From CAWBUW01 sp963792075 (GTDB lineage Bacteria; Chloroflexota; Anaerolineae; Anaerolineales; UBA4823): 64,000 nt of DNA. The notes beneath the pieces were generated by a model. It did no database searches, was not told where the DNA came from, and saw only the letters and a list, made by a program, of their open reading frames with translations. A program made the position numbers and the translations under genes. Positions 51,929 to 61,359 of the stretch are shown here, piece by piece. Numbering within the stretch: position 1 is the first letter of the stretch; the number at the start of each line of letters is the position of its first letter. The stretch covers positions 310,001 through 374,000 of the forward strand of contig CAWBUW010000012.1 in assembly GCA_963792075.1 (NCBI GenBank), read 5' to 3'.

Positions 51929-54112
51929 CTACTCTAGTGGAAACTTTATAATAAACTTTGCCCCATTGTTTCTTTCAAGCGAAATAGAGCCCTTGATCTG
52001 TTGGACTAACATACCGACGAGCTGCATCCCGAACCCGGTTGATTTTCCAAATGTGAAAGATTCTGGGATACCGATCCCATTATCTTGAAAAATGATGGTT
52101 ACATCATCAGCTTCCCTTGTAGCCGTAAGGGTGATCCACCCATCCCTTTGCTCTGAAAATGCATACTTCATTGCATTGGTAGTCAGTTCGTTAAGGATGA
52201 TTCCAAGTGGGTAAAGTAACTCGGGAGCAAGAACAATATCTTCCAATTGAATTTTAATGCTGATCGGATTCTTACGGGGGAATAAACCTGTGATCTCATC
52301 CAGCAGGTGGGGGAAATATTCCCGGATGGAGATCGCGCTGAAAGTTTCAGAACGGTGCAGCCTGTCGTACAAGACCATCATCGTTTGTATTCGGCTTTCG
52401 GCGTCTTGCAAAGCCATCTTTACAGAAGGATCATCCTCGGCGTTCAACTGCAACTGAAACAGGCTGGCGATTGCATTCATGTTGTTCTTCATGCGATGAT
52501 GCACTTCTTTGAGCAGGACTTCTTTGTTGTGCAGCAGAGTTTTGACTTTGTCCTCCGCACGCTTGCGCTCGGTGATGTCCTCCAAAGTGTTATATGCCTG
52601 ATAGGGTACGTCTTCTCCTGGCCTGAACTGTGGCATGGCGTATATGCTGATCCAGCGATGCTCGCCCAAATGAGGATTGTAAATACCCATGAGCACATTT
52701 CGGATCTCTTTGCCGGTGCTTAAAGCGATCATTCCAGGGAATGTCTCTTCTGGAAACGCAGATCCATCTTCATGCACTATTTTCCATCCAGGGCCTACAG
52801 AAGTCATGTTCTGCAACTTATCCAAAGTCAGCCCTAAAATGCGTTGGGCGGCCGGATTGGCAGATATAACCTCTCCGCTGGCGTCCTGGTAGATCACCCC
52901 TTGAGCCATCGTTTCAAATAGAGTCCGGTATTTTGCCTCGCTTTCGCTCAGCGCAGCTTCAATGCGCTTCTGTTCGGTCACATCTTGGACGGTGCCATGC
53001 AGTCCGATAATTTTACCGCCGGCATCATAATCGGCTTCAGCCCAGGAGGTAGTCAGTCTTATCGTACCGTCTGAACGTACAATTTCCAGGTCGAGTCCAT
53101 ATGATTCTCCACTCTGCAAAGCCCTGGTTACCGCTGCGTTGAGCCGCGCCCAGCTTTCCGGTGTATAGCAAGAGGCCAATTCTGCATAGCTGGGTGCAGC
53201 AAGGTTTGGGTCGCGCCCGTGGATACGGTAAAGTTCTTCCGACCATTGCACAGTGTCGGTCGCCACCGTCCACTGCCAACTGCCGATGTGGGTCAAACGC
53301 TGCGCATCACGCAGGTTTTTCTCGCTCTCGCGCAGCGCCTTTTCGGCTTGCTTACGCTCGGTAATGTCTTTGTCCACGCCGCGATACCCTTTGAGATTCC
53401 CATCCTTGTCCAGGATAGGCACCCCATTGGTGAGCAGGCAGAACTCTGCGCCGTTTTTATCGATATTCCAGTTTTCCAAATCTTTGATCGGCGCCTTGTT
53501 TGCTTTGAGCTCAGAGAATATGGCGGCAACTCTCCTGGCTTCATCTGGAGGCATCAAATCGAATGGCGTCTTGCCGATGATGTTTTCACGGGGCGACCCA
53601 AAGAAGTCGCTGCCCTTTTGCGAGCTGTAGGTATAGACCCCATTTTCGTCCACTTCCCAAATCCAATCGGCCATACTGAAGCTGACATCTCTCAGCCGTT
53701 CTGCGCTCTCACTCAACTGCGTATAAATTTCGTGCAGCTTGAAAGCCATTTTGACGGTTGTTAGCAGCACCATTGGGCCACACTGCTTAACGAAATGACC
53801 GTAAGAGGTAATCTCTTCGGTCCTTGCATCGATTTCTTGTTCTGTACGGGCGGAGGTGAAAATAATCGGGACGTCATGCGACAATAATATTTGCCGGGCT
53901 GCCTGCGCGCCGTCCATGCCAGAGCCGAGGCTGATATCCATCAAGATCAGGCCAACCGGTTCTTTTTTTACGCAAACGATCTCGACAGCTTCTTCACCGC
54001 TGATGGCATGGAGAATTCGATAACCTTCTTTCTCCAGAAACCGTTTTTCCTCCATTGCAATAATGACTTCATCTTCGACCAGGAGGATGGTTTTTATGTT
54101 TTCATCAGACAT
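51929..54112 (-). CDS. Multi-PAS sensor kinase with N-terminal receiver
   Basis: A soluble hybrid kinase of 727 residues. ATG at 54112 fits GGGGG upstream. Order: receiver domain (6-125, VEDE and phospho-acceptor D in LILMDISLG); three PAS/PAC modules (about 135-265, 275-390, 395-520; each ends in a D-I-T-E-R or D-V-T-E-Q type motif); HisKA_2 helix with histidine in LLKEVHHRMKNNMNAIASLFQLQ; HATPase with LGIILNELTTNAMKYAF, FQDNGIGIPE and GFGMQLVGMLVQQI. HisKA_2 kinases are common in general stress and light signalling. No transmembrane segments, so the signal is cytosolic. No dedicated response regulator is adjacent. Confidence 0.93.
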   Translation of the reverse strand: MSDENIKTILLVEDEVIIAMEEKRFLEKEGYRILHAISGEEAVEIVCVKKEPVGLILMDISLGSGMDGAQAARQILLSHDVPIIFTSARTEQEIDARTEEITSYGHFVKQCGPMVLLTTVKMAFKLHEIYTQLSESAERLRDVSFSMADWIWEVDENGVYTYSSQKGSDFFGSPRENIIGKTPFDLMPPDEARRVAAIFSELKANKAPIKDLENWNIDKNGAEFCLLTNGVPILDKDGNLKGYRGVDKDITERKQAEKALRESEKNLRDAQRLTHIGSWQWTVATDTVQWSEELYRIHGRDPNLAAPSYAELASCYTPESWARLNAAVTRALQSGESYGLDLEIVRSDGTIRLTTSWAEADYDAGGKIIGLHGTVQDVTEQKRIEAALSESEAKYRTLFETMAQGVIYQDASGEVISANPAAQRILGLTLDKLQNMTSVGPGWKIVHEDGSAFPEETFPGMIALSTGKEIRNVLMGIYNPHLGEHRWISIYAMPQFRPGEDVPYQAYNTLEDITERKRAEDKVKTLLHNKEVLLKEVHHRMKNNMNAIASLFQLQLNAEDDPSVKMALQDAESRIQTMMVLYDRLHRSETFSAISIREYFPHLLDEITGLFPRKNPISIKIQLEDIVLAPELLYPLGIILNELTTNAMKYAFSEQRDGWITLTATREADDVTIIFQDNGIGIPESFTFGKSTGFGMQLVGMLVQQIKGSISLERNNGAKFIIKFPLE

Positions 54113-54247
54113 GGTACCCCCTCTAGCTTGCAAACACCAATCCCTAAGCGGGCGAAAGTTTTATTGCAGATCAGCCGCTTAGCAGTCAGTACGAATGAAT
54201 AGGACGGAACAGAACTTGCAACAATCAGGGCATAGGAGACCCTGGAG

Positions 54248-54820
54248 ATGCCACGCAAAAAGTACTTGATCAAATTATCCAACGAAGATCGGACAACGCT
54301 GCTCGAAATGACGCACAAGGGCGCGCTTAATGCGCGCCAGTTCAAACGTGCGATGATCTTACTCAAAGCGGATGAAGGGTTGTCCGACCTCCAGATCATG
54401 GCCGCCTTGAGTGTCAGCCGACCGTGTGTTGAACGCGTCCGCAAGCGTTTTGTCGCCGACGGCATCGAGAGAGCCTTGAATGAAGATCCGCGGCCGGGCC
54501 AAAAACGCAAGCTGGATAGCCGGGCGGAAGCCACCTTGCTTGCGATAGCATCTACCGATGCTCCTGACGGGCATGCCCGTTGGACATTACGCTTGTTGGC
54601 GGGCAGACTGGTACAATTAGGCGTGGTGGAGGAGATTTCGCACGAAACGGTGCGCAGAACGCTCAATAGAATGTGTTGAAACCCTGGCAGCGGGGAATGG
54701 GGTGCGAAGACGTGCTGGATTTGTATGAACGACCGTACATTCCAAAACGGCCGCTGGTTTGTTATAATGAGTGGCGACATTGGGCAATTCCGCATCCGCA
54801 GATGCCTGCATCAATTTAAA
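54248..54820 (+). pseudogene. IS630-family transposase remnant
   Basis: The intact start (MPRKKYLIKLSNEDRTTLLEM) and the two helix-turn-helix modules read 143 residues to HETVRRTLNRMC and then stop at 54679. From 54706, in another frame, the next domain resumes as EDVLDLYERPYIPKRPLVCYNE, where full-length IS630 enzymes have a catalytic aspartate (V-C-x-D-E); here it is N. About 25 codons are missing between the two pieces and the rest of the DDE domain is gone. The element is dead. No clear terminal inverted repeats were found. Confidence 0.85.
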
Positions 54821-55087
54821 AACTCTATCCATCCGTATCAGTGTGACTGACAAGAAGATATTTTAGCACTTTTACGCCCCTTGCATAGGTGTAAGGTTAA
54901 ATGTGGGCATGGTTTTCTTAAGTCAGAAAACCCTGCAGGCGAAGCCATCCCCACCCCCTGCCCCGCTGGCGGGGGGAAAAGAGGAATTGGGGTATGTATG
55001 GGAAGCTTTGCTTCCCATACATACCCCAAACCCCTACTTTAAGGGGGGCGTGTAAATCTGGGGTTGGCTGGAAACCAACCTACCGCT
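54821..55087. other. Gene-free stretch with palindrome E
   Basis: No coding region is supported. It holds a C-rich/G-rich hairpin near 54945-54976 (CCCCGCTGGCGGGG core) and the 43-bp palindrome listed at 54987-55029, close to the end of the gatZ-like gene. Confidence 0.5.
54987..55029. repeat. Long palindrome E
   Basis: Perfect 20-bp arms, TTGGGGTATGTATGGGAAGC and its complement, around a TTT loop. The apex GC-TTT-GC follows the same plan as four other palindromes in the window, with an unrelated stem. Confidence 0.75.
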
Positions 55088-56389
55088 TCATCCTTGACTT
55101 CGGCGAACAAGATCAATGCCGGAGCAAGCAGACGTATAATCATCCAGCACACCGATCACCCGATCCAACAGAATATCTTGGGCGCTGTTCGGGAGATCGC
55201 CGCTGCGGATGCGGGCATACTGGGAGGGCAAGAACTGGCTCACCAGCGAGAGAGGGGGAGGCTGTTTCCCCAGGTTGTGCAGCAGATGGGATAATGCAGT
55301 CTGGACAGCCGGGTCGGTCCAGTAATAACGGATACGGTCGCTCAGGCTGTATCTGCGTTTGAAGGTCTGTTCTTCCAAAGTGCCGGGATAATATTTCTGC
55401 CAATATTCCGGGCGGCGCAAGGCAGCTTCGTCAAGTGCCTGGTAGATATTGGAACATTGCGGCGCGGGGATCAATTCCTGCTCGATATTCGCCAGGGAAA
55501 AGACCGCCTCACGAAAAGCAAAAGTCAGGCCCGGACCGACCTTGAGGATGGCAAATTGGTCGCGCACCAGGTTTCGTAAGGCCGGCCGGGTCTGGTAATC
55601 GGTGGAATGAGCTTCATAGACCAGGCGCGGCTCTCCCTGAATGAAGGCTGACAGCGCTTTGGCTGCTTCGGGGCGGTACTCCAGCACGTAATCATCACCA
55701 AATTCCACGCCCGGCTGCACGACCAAAGCAACCACGCGTTCCCAGGCTGCTTCGAGCCCCGCGCGTTGAAAAGTCTCCCGCGTCACCTGGATGGTCTGCT
55801 GCGCATCAACCGGCAGCGTAACGTGTACGCCTTCTTCATGTCCGGCAAAGGCCCCGCCCGGCACCGGCACTTCGCTGCCAATGACATAGCGCAGTTGGCT
55901 GGCGTCTGGCGCGGCTTCTTCGGCAGCCCTTGCCATTTGCGCCACGCGCGACGCAATTACATCCTGGGGCAACAGACCTGGCGCATCACCGGCCAATTTC
56001 ATACTGGCATCGAGGTGGATTTTAGTAAAGCCGGCGCGTGCATAAGCCCGCACCAATTCCAGGGCTTTCTGCATGGCAGTTTCTGCGGGCTCATTCTGCC
56101 AGACGTTTGGGCCAAGATGGTCGCCGCCCAATACCAAACGTTCCCGCGGGAAGGCGTTTTCGGCGGCAATGGTCTGCACATAGGCTACAAAGTCCGCCGG
56201 GGTCATGCCGGTGTAGCCGCCAAACTGGTTGACCTGATTACAGGTTGCCTCTACCAATACGGGGGATGGGCCGTTCTTGCCTTGACGGAAAGCGGCCATA
56301 AGCACAAAGGGGTGCGCCGAACAGATCGAGGGGATACCGCGCGGCTCACCAAATTTTTGAGCAGCCAGGATAAAATCGAGATAATTCAT
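55088..56389 (-). CDS. GatZ/KbaZ-type tagatose-bisphosphate aldolase subunit
   Basis: A 433-residue protein of the D-tagatose-1,6-bisphosphate aldolase class II non-catalytic subunit family. Recognisable parts: GIPSICSAHPFVLMAAFRQ, LVEATCNQVNQFGGYTGMTP, LGGDHLGPNVWQNEPAETAM, KIHLDASMKLAGD and YVIGSEVPVPGGA. In Enterobacteria GatZ/KbaZ stabilises the catalytic GatY/KbaY; no GatY is seen here, yet a class I LacD-like aldolase is in the same operon. Some family members may be epimerases or kinases in their own right. Last gene of the DeoR-led operon. Confidence 0.9.
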   Translation of the reverse strand: MNYLDFILAAQKFGEPRGIPSICSAHPFVLMAAFRQGKNGPSPVLVEATCNQVNQFGGYTGMTPADFVAYVQTIAAENAFPRERLVLGGDHLGPNVWQNEPAETAMQKALELVRAYARAGFTKIHLDASMKLAGDAPGLLPQDVIASRVAQMARAAEEAAPDASQLRYVIGSEVPVPGGAFAGHEEGVHVTLPVDAQQTIQVTRETFQRAGLEAAWERVVALVVQPGVEFGDDYVLEYRPEAAKALSAFIQGEPRLVYEAHSTDYQTRPALRNLVRDQFAILKVGPGLTFAFREAVFSLANIEQELIPAPQCSNIYQALDEAALRRPEYWQKYYPGTLEEQTFKRRYSLSDRIRYYWTDPAVQTALSHLLHNLGKQPPPLSLVSQFLPSQYARIRSGDLPNSAQDILLDRVIGVLDDYTSACSGIDLVRRSQG

Positions 56390-56404
56390 ACAGCAGACCG
56401 TTTC

Positions 56405-57313
56405 TCACACATATTTAATCGCCTCGGGCAGGGTGGGCTGCGCTTCTGTGCCGCCTGCCTTCTGCGTTGAGAGCGCCCCACACACTGTGCCCAAGCGCAG
56501 CGTTTTTTCAAGCGACCAACCTTGTAAATATCCATAGATGAATCCCGCATCGAAGCTGTCGCCGGCGCCAACGGTATCCACAACCTGGACGGGGATGGAA
56601 GGGACTTGAACGCGCTGCCCATCCCTGAGCGCCAGCGCTCCCCTGGCGCCGAGTTTGATCGCCAGCGTTTCTACTTTTGGCATGAGCCAGTCTGCAGCGA
56701 GATCAATTGTATCTGTAGCCGAAAGCGACTTCGCTTCCGCTTCATTGGGCAGGAAGACGTTGGTAACTACCAACAGTTTATCAAAGCCGCGCCACTGTTC
56801 GGATGGATCGTAATTCGTATCCAGCGAGGTGGTCAGCCCAAGCGAATGGGCGCGCTCAAACAGGCGTTGCAGCCCCGCATGCATTGAAGTCTGCAAAAAA
56901 TAGGAGGCCACGTGCAGATGCCGGGCCTGGCAGAGCAGCCCATCTGTAATGTCCTCTGCCCTTAAAGCTGCCATCAGTCCTGGGTGGGTCAGGATGGCAC
57001 GATCCGTCCCCCGGTTGAGGATCACGCTCAGTCCGGTGGGTTCGCCGTCGATCACGATCACGTGCGCGACATCCACCTGGTGAAGCCGCATTTGATCGAG
57101 CATGAAGTGACCGAAAGGATCAGCGCCACATTTGCCGATGAAGGCCACCTTCAGCCCGAGCCGCGCCGCCCCACATGCAAAAATCGCAGAGGAGGAGCCG
57201 ATGGTAAGCGCGGCATTTTCTACCAGTTTTTCCACCTGCCCAAATGCCGGTTCCACGTCACCGGAAAGGATGAGGTCGGGGTTGATTTCACCAGCGACAA
57301 GGACATCAAACAT
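56405..57313 (-). CDS. PfkB-family carbohydrate kinase
   Basis: A 302-residue ribokinase-type sugar kinase. N-terminal VLVAGEINPDLIL, the GGxxxN-like GSSSAIFACGAARLGLKVAFIGKCGADPFG segment, LDTNYDP, LPNEAEA, and the anion-hole/catalytic motif VDTVGAGDSFDAGFIYGYL with catalytic D. In this operon the natural guess is phosphorylation of tagatose-6-phosphate or a related ketose phosphate before aldol cleavage. Two bases separate it from the aldolase. Confidence 0.92.
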   Translation of the reverse strand: MFDVLVAGEINPDLILSGDVEPAFGQVEKLVENAALTIGSSSAIFACGAARLGLKVAFIGKCGADPFGHFMLDQMRLHQVDVAHVIVIDGEPTGLSVILNRGTDRAILTHPGLMAALRAEDITDGLLCQARHLHVASYFLQTSMHAGLQRLFERAHSLGLTTSLDTNYDPSEQWRGFDKLLVVTNVFLPNEAEAKSLSATDTIDLAADWLMPKVETLAIKLGARGALALRDGQRVQVPSIPVQVVDTVGAGDSFDAGFIYGYLQGWSLEKTLRLGTVCGALSTQKAGGTEAQPTLPEAIKYV

Positions 57314-57315
57314 TG

Positions 57316-58263
57316 TTAGTACGTCCTAAACCAGTCGAAAGGCGCTTTGGCAGTGTACAATTCACTGACAGGCCTGGCAAGCGCCACGCACAACGCATTG
57401 AGACGGACCAGACGCTCTTTGGCGACGGTGCGTAAGAATTCCGTACGGGCATCGCCTTGTAAGCTGACGGCTTCCTGCCAGACCGCACGGCCCACGGCAA
57501 TCCCACTGGCCCCGGCCTGGCAGGCGGCGATGACCTGGCGTTGGTAGGTCTCAAACGATACTGCCGCGGAGAGCAATATCCAGGGTGTCACCGAGGCCAT
57601 GCTGACTTCGGCGCAGGCCGCGGCAAGGCGGGCAGGGTCTTCATCGGCGGTGTCAAGGGGTAGTTCGGCTTTGAGCACATCCACCCCAGGGATGGGTGTG
57701 AGGCGGCGGGCCGTTTCGACCACAACGTAGCGCTTCTCGTCGCTGGTGAGCCTGGCGCCGGTGAGTGAATAAGAAAGCGGTTCAACCATCAAGCCCAGGT
57801 CGTACTGGAGGCATTCCGCGGCGACAGCCTGCGTAAACGCTTCGGCCTCGGCCGCAGTGGGCGAATCAGGATGGTAATAGACCAACAGCTTGATCATGCT
57901 GGCGCCCATACGCTTGGCTTTCTCCACGCTCCAGCCAGGGATGATTTGACCGCGGCGGGCAGTGGCATCCCCGCCGTATCCTGTAGACTCCACCGCGACG
58001 ACAAAAGCCTTATCGCCGGGTAATGCCCCGGCGGCGATGGCCTGCGCGGCTGAGACTTCCGGGTCAAGCAGGACGGCAGTGCCGTAGGGGGCGAGCGCCC
58101 CCGTCACATCCAATTTGAAGCGTGAGAGTTCTGCATCGCTGGCAAATGCCGGGTTGGCCTTGCGCAGGTTCTGGCGATGGTCGAGCGCCAGGCAGGTAAA
58201 GGTTCCGCGCGCCGAGGTGCACTGCTGCAGCCCGCGCAATTTGCCGATGGAAATAGGTCTCAT
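57316..58263 (-). CDS. LacD/YihT-type class I ketose-bisphosphate aldolase
   Basis: A 315-residue TIM-barrel aldolase. Key parts: FTCLALDHRQNLRKANP, FKLDVTGALAPYGTAVLLDPE, KLLVYYHPDS, LMVEPLSYS, a probable Schiff-base lysine in VDVLKAELPLD, PWILLSAAVSFE and AGASGIAVGRAVWQEAV. This family includes tagatose-1,6-bisphosphate aldolase (LacD) and sulfofructose-phosphate aldolase (YihT). With PfkB and DeoR beside it the set looks like tagatose catabolism, though it also mimics the yihT-yihV-yihW core of sulfoglycolysis; no sulfoquinovosidase or isomerase is in view. Confidence 0.88.
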   Translation of the reverse strand: MRPISIGKLRGLQQCTSARGTFTCLALDHRQNLRKANPAFASDAELSRFKLDVTGALAPYGTAVLLDPEVSAAQAIAAGALPGDKAFVVAVESTGYGGDATARRGQIIPGWSVEKAKRMGASMIKLLVYYHPDSPTAAEAEAFTQAVAAECLQYDLGLMVEPLSYSLTGARLTSDEKRYVVVETARRLTPIPGVDVLKAELPLDTADEDPARLAAACAEVSMASVTPWILLSAAVSFETYQRQVIAACQAGASGIAVGRAVWQEAVSLQGDARTEFLRTVAKERLVRLNALCVALARPVSELYTAKAPFDWFRTY

Positions 58264-58338
58264 AGTTCAGGCTCCAGGTCCAACATTGGTAACAAGTTTT
58301 GATTGGGGGCGAAATTTTTCAAGGAGCATGACGCTCTT

Positions 58339-59112
58339 TCAAGCCTGGTGTACGCTGACGCCGGTCTGGCGCAGGGCATCGAGAAAATCAGCGGGTGTTT
58401 CTTTGTCCGTGACAAAAGCGTGAATGCTGGTTAGCGGCGCGAGGAAGGCCGCTGCAACCGCATCCACCTTGGTATGATCTGCCACCACCACCACTTCACT
58501 CCCGGCTCTCAGAATCGCACGATCGGTCATGGTTTCAGGGAGGTAATCGTTGGTCAGGCCATGCTGCAGGCTGATGGCATGTACACCGATGATAACTTTA
58601 TCTGCACGGACCTCGGCCAGCGCCTGCTCGGTGATATGACCGATGAACGATAGCTCACTGTCGCGCAGCATACCCCCCAGGGAGATAACAGTGATTTCGG
58701 GCAATCCGGCCAGGATGTTCATGACCGGCAAGGAATTGGTTATCACAGTCAACCCACAGCGTGACCTAAGATTGCGCGCCACTTCCAACACGGTAGTCCC
58801 AGAGCCAAGAAAAACCGTCTCGCCATCCCCAACCAGAGCAGCACCAGCCAGGCCAATACGCTGCTTGGCAGAGGCCTGCTCCTGTTCACGCTGCAAAATG
58901 GGCATTTCTGGTGGAGCTTGTTTCAACGAAAGTGCGCCACCATGCACGCGCTGAAGCTTGCCCTGCTCGGCAAGAGTTTCCAGGTCGCGCCGGGCGGTAG
59001 CCTCGCTGACATCGAACTGCTCCACTATTTCCGCCACGCTCAAGCGTCCCTGGCGGGCCAGCAAACTGATTATATTCTCCTGGCGTTCTGTAGACGAGAC
59101 AAATTCGATCAC
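58339..59112 (-). CDS. DeoR-family transcriptional repressor
   Basis: A 257-residue sugar-phosphate-responsive regulator starting with GTG at 59112 (GGAGA upstream). The N-terminal DeoR helix-turn-helix is RQENIISLLARQGRLSVAEIVEQFDVSEATARRDLETL (about 10-47), followed by KLQRVHGGA. The C-terminal DeoRC domain has LGSGTTVLEVARNL, ITNSLPVMNIL and ISLGGMLRDSELSFIG. First gene of the operon leading into aldolase, kinase and gatZ-like genes, so it most likely represses that operon. Confidence 0.93.
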   Translation of the reverse strand: MIEFVSSTERQENIISLLARQGRLSVAEIVEQFDVSEATARRDLETLAEQGKLQRVHGGALSLKQAPPEMPILQREQEQASAKQRIGLAGAALVGDGETVFLGSGTTVLEVARNLRSRCGLTVITNSLPVMNILAGLPEITVISLGGMLRDSELSFIGHITEQALAEVRADKVIIGVHAISLQHGLTNDYLPETMTDRAILRAGSEVVVVADHTKVDAVAAAFLAPLTSIHAFVTDKETPADFLDALRQTGVSVHQA

Positions 59113-59142
59113 AATCGATCATCTCCAATCATTATCAATCAA

Positions 59143-59170
59143 ATTATAGCGAATCGCCGATGAAAGTCAA
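59143..59170 (-). promoter_or_regulatory. Promoter of the deoR operon
   Basis: On the minus strand, TTGACT and a perfect TATAAT are separated by 16 bases. Between it and the GTG start are GATTG/GATCG-rich repeats (about 59106-59140) that could be DeoR sites. Confidence 0.6.
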
Positions 59171-59267
59171 GAACTATTTTTTGGTTTTTGAGTGTTTAAA
59201 AATTATCGGGCAAGAATCAATTGATTTTACCCAGCAGGTTTATTCTCCCCACAACCCTGAGAGGCGA

Positions 59268-60620
59268 TTATATTGCCCAGGGCGGCATGCCATTGTCAAA
59301 GTTGTAATACAATGTCTGCTGCGGCAGGCGGAAATCCACCACGTCTTTAGCTACCCCTTCTGGTGACTCGTTCTTCACAAGTACCCTGAAGAAGAAATCT
59401 GCAATGGTCGCCATATCCGCTTCCCGCATACCCAGGCGGGTTACCTCGATAGTACCCATGCGTAAGCCGCTGGGGCGGTCCCAATCTTTCGGCTGATCGC
59501 CCGGGACAAGGTTCTTGTTGGTGATCAGATTAGCCTTTGCCAGCCGATGGGCAACTTCTAATCCACCGCCGAATTGTTTGACATTGGCGATAACCTGATG
59601 TGTCTGGCTGTACCCTCGTTTGGCACCTATAACAGGAATGCCGCGCTCATCCAGCGCTTTGCCAAGTGCCTGCGAATTCTTGACGATCTGCGCCATGTAG
59701 AAATTTCCGTACTCGAGCATTTCAGCCGCGGCCACAGCCAGCGCGGCGACACGGTTGACCTGGTGGGTGGCGGCAAGTACAGGGAATATCGTATCTGCCA
59801 GCGGCTTGGTTAAAGCCGGATCATTCCAGAGGATCATGCCACTTTGCGGCCCGCTAAACGTCTTCCCGGCCGAGCCAGTGAGCACCACAGCTCCTTCGGT
59901 GAGAGGGTCCTGAAATTGCCCTCCTGCGATCAGCCCGGCCTGGTGAGCTCCATCGAAGACGAATTTTCCACCCCACTCAGCGATGATGCTGCTCATCTCG
60001 CGCACCGGCAGTGGGAAAAGGGTCATGGACATGCCCATCACCACCAGACGCGGCTGCGCTTGCCGGGCGACTTTGGCAAACTCAACCAGGTCTACCTCCA
60101 GTTCGATCGGATCAAAGGGAATGTCAACGATTTTCAATCCGCGCATCCCGGCTGGTCCATCCAGGCGGTTGCTGGAATGCCCGCCAAAAGGCTGCGCCGC
60201 GCTCATGATGACATCGCCAGGCTGGGTCATGGCATGGTATACAGCCATGTTCCCTAACATACTACCCATGAGGCGGTGGTCAGCGTAACGGCAGCGAAAG
60301 GCTAGTTTCAGCAGTTCCACGCATAAGGATTCAACATCATCAATATACTGGGTCCCGGCAAACCAGCGGTTGACCCGGCCGATGTGACCCTCAGCGGCGC
60401 GTGTGCCGATTTCAGAAGACAGCAGAGCACGCACAGTCGGGCTGGTAGGCGCTTCGGGGGCGAGCAGATTGATACAGCGTTTGCCGCGCCATTCATCGTT
60501 CCGATGAACTGCATCCACGACAGCCTGTGCCCAATCCCTGGGCAACTCGCTGGAATTGATGATTTTCCTGGCTTGGGCAAGCACTTCCGGGTCATGAACT
60601 TCGAAATCGTTTTCTCCCAT
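59268..60620 (-). CDS. Serine hydroxymethyltransferase-like PLP enzyme
   Basis: A 450-residue fold-type I enzyme of the SHMT family. Visible parts: INLLAPEAPTSPTVRALLSSEIGTRAAEG in two pieces, MGSMLGNMAVYHAM, PFGGHSSNR, LVVMGMSMTLFPLPV, FDGAHQAGLIAGG and GSAGKTFSGPQSGMILW with the probable Schiff-base lysine. In true GlyA the lysine motif is T-T-T-H-K-T-L-R-G-P; here H is G and LRGP is FSGP. That and its GntR-led operon suggest a specialised aldolase or transaldolase and not housekeeping glyA. Product remains uncertain. Confidence 0.85.
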   Translation of the reverse strand: MGENDFEVHDPEVLAQARKIINSSELPRDWAQAVVDAVHRNDEWRGKRCINLLAPEAPTSPTVRALLSSEIGTRAAEGHIGRVNRWFAGTQYIDDVESLCVELLKLAFRCRYADHRLMGSMLGNMAVYHAMTQPGDVIMSAAQPFGGHSSNRLDGPAGMRGLKIVDIPFDPIELEVDLVEFAKVARQAQPRLVVMGMSMTLFPLPVREMSSIIAEWGGKFVFDGAHQAGLIAGGQFQDPLTEGAVVLTGSAGKTFSGPQSGMILWNDPALTKPLADTIFPVLAATHQVNRVAALAVAAAEMLEYGNFYMAQIVKNSQALGKALDERGIPVIGAKRGYSQTHQVIANVKQFGGGLEVAHRLAKANLITNKNLVPGDQPKDWDRPSGLRMGTIEVTRLGMREADMATIADFFFRVLVKNESPEGVAKDVVDFRLPQQTLYYNFDNGMPPWAI

Positions 60621-60639
60621 TAGGTTTAGATTCTCCCTT

Positions 60640-61305
60640 TCAGCATTCTCTTTGGTTTAGAAAAGCCACCAGGTGTTCGCTGGCAGAGTGAAGATGATCC
60701 TGCAAATACCGGGTGGCGGCCTGGATATCTCCCCTTCGGCAGGCACCCAGGATTGCCCGGTGCTCTGCTTGCGAAGTGGTTTGATACTCCATACCAGCCA
60801 GATAAAGGATCAGGTAGCGAGAAACATTGTAGTGCAGAGTTTTGACCGTTTCCATCAGGCGAAGCATGTTGGCAGGATTGTATAAAATGGCGTGAAACTG
60901 CCAGTTCAAATCACTCCAGCGGGCGACATTCTGCTCCTGATCCAGCGCAGCCAGGATTTCTTCGCCTTTTGCCAGGTCCGCAATGGTCAACCTGAGGATG
61001 GCTCGCTGCAAAGCGATCACCTCCAGAGCCGCGCGCATGGCGTAGATCTCATCCACTTCTGCGGGGGATAATTCTGACACCACTGCACCCCGATTGGGGA
61101 AAAACGTTACCAGGCCTTCTGCTTTTAGTTGAAACAGGGCTTCGCGGACCGGGGTTTTGCTGACGCCAAAACGGGCGGCAATTTCATCTTGTCTAAGCGG
61201 CTGACCGCTCAGAAGATTACCCTGCCAGATATCCATGCGTATCGCGCCCGCGATCACATCGGCAGAAATATTATTCGATGTGGGGTTATTCTTGGTTGTC
61301 TTCAT
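60640..61305 (-). CDS. GntR-family (FadR/FCD) transcriptional regulator
   Basis: A 221-residue repressor. The ATG at 61305 is preferred because upstream in-frame starts would run through its own operators and promoter. The winged helix (about 12-75) reads ADVIAGAIRMDIWQGNLLSGQPLRQDEIAARFGVSKTPVREALFQLKAEGLV in the standard way, and the C-terminal FCD helical domain includes EIYAMRAALEVIALQ, WQFHAILYN and EHRAILGACRRGD with metal-type histidines. Nineteen bases ahead of the SHMT-like gene, so they form one operon that it probably controls. Confidence 0.93.
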   Translation of the reverse strand: MKTTKNNPTSNNISADVIAGAIRMDIWQGNLLSGQPLRQDEIAARFGVSKTPVREALFQLKAEGLVTFFPNRGAVVSELSPAEVDEIYAMRAALEVIALQRAILRLTIADLAKGEEILAALDQEQNVARWSDLNWQFHAILYNPANMLRLMETVKTLHYNVSRYLILYLAGMEYQTTSQAEHRAILGACRRGDIQAATRYLQDHLHSASEHLVAFLNQREC

Positions 61306-61317
61306 AGGAGCAAATTT

Positions 61318-61359
61318 ATCGTATACGATTATTGGGTTTATTATATGATCGTATACGAT
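61318..61359. promoter_or_regulatory. Twin GntR operators
   Basis: Two exact copies of the 12-bp palindrome ATCGTATACGAT at 61318-61329 and 61348-61359, 30 bases centre to centre, close to three helical turns. The second lies inside the -35/-10 spacer of the gntR promoter and the first just after its -10 box. This is the layout of tight autorepression. Confidence 0.85.
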
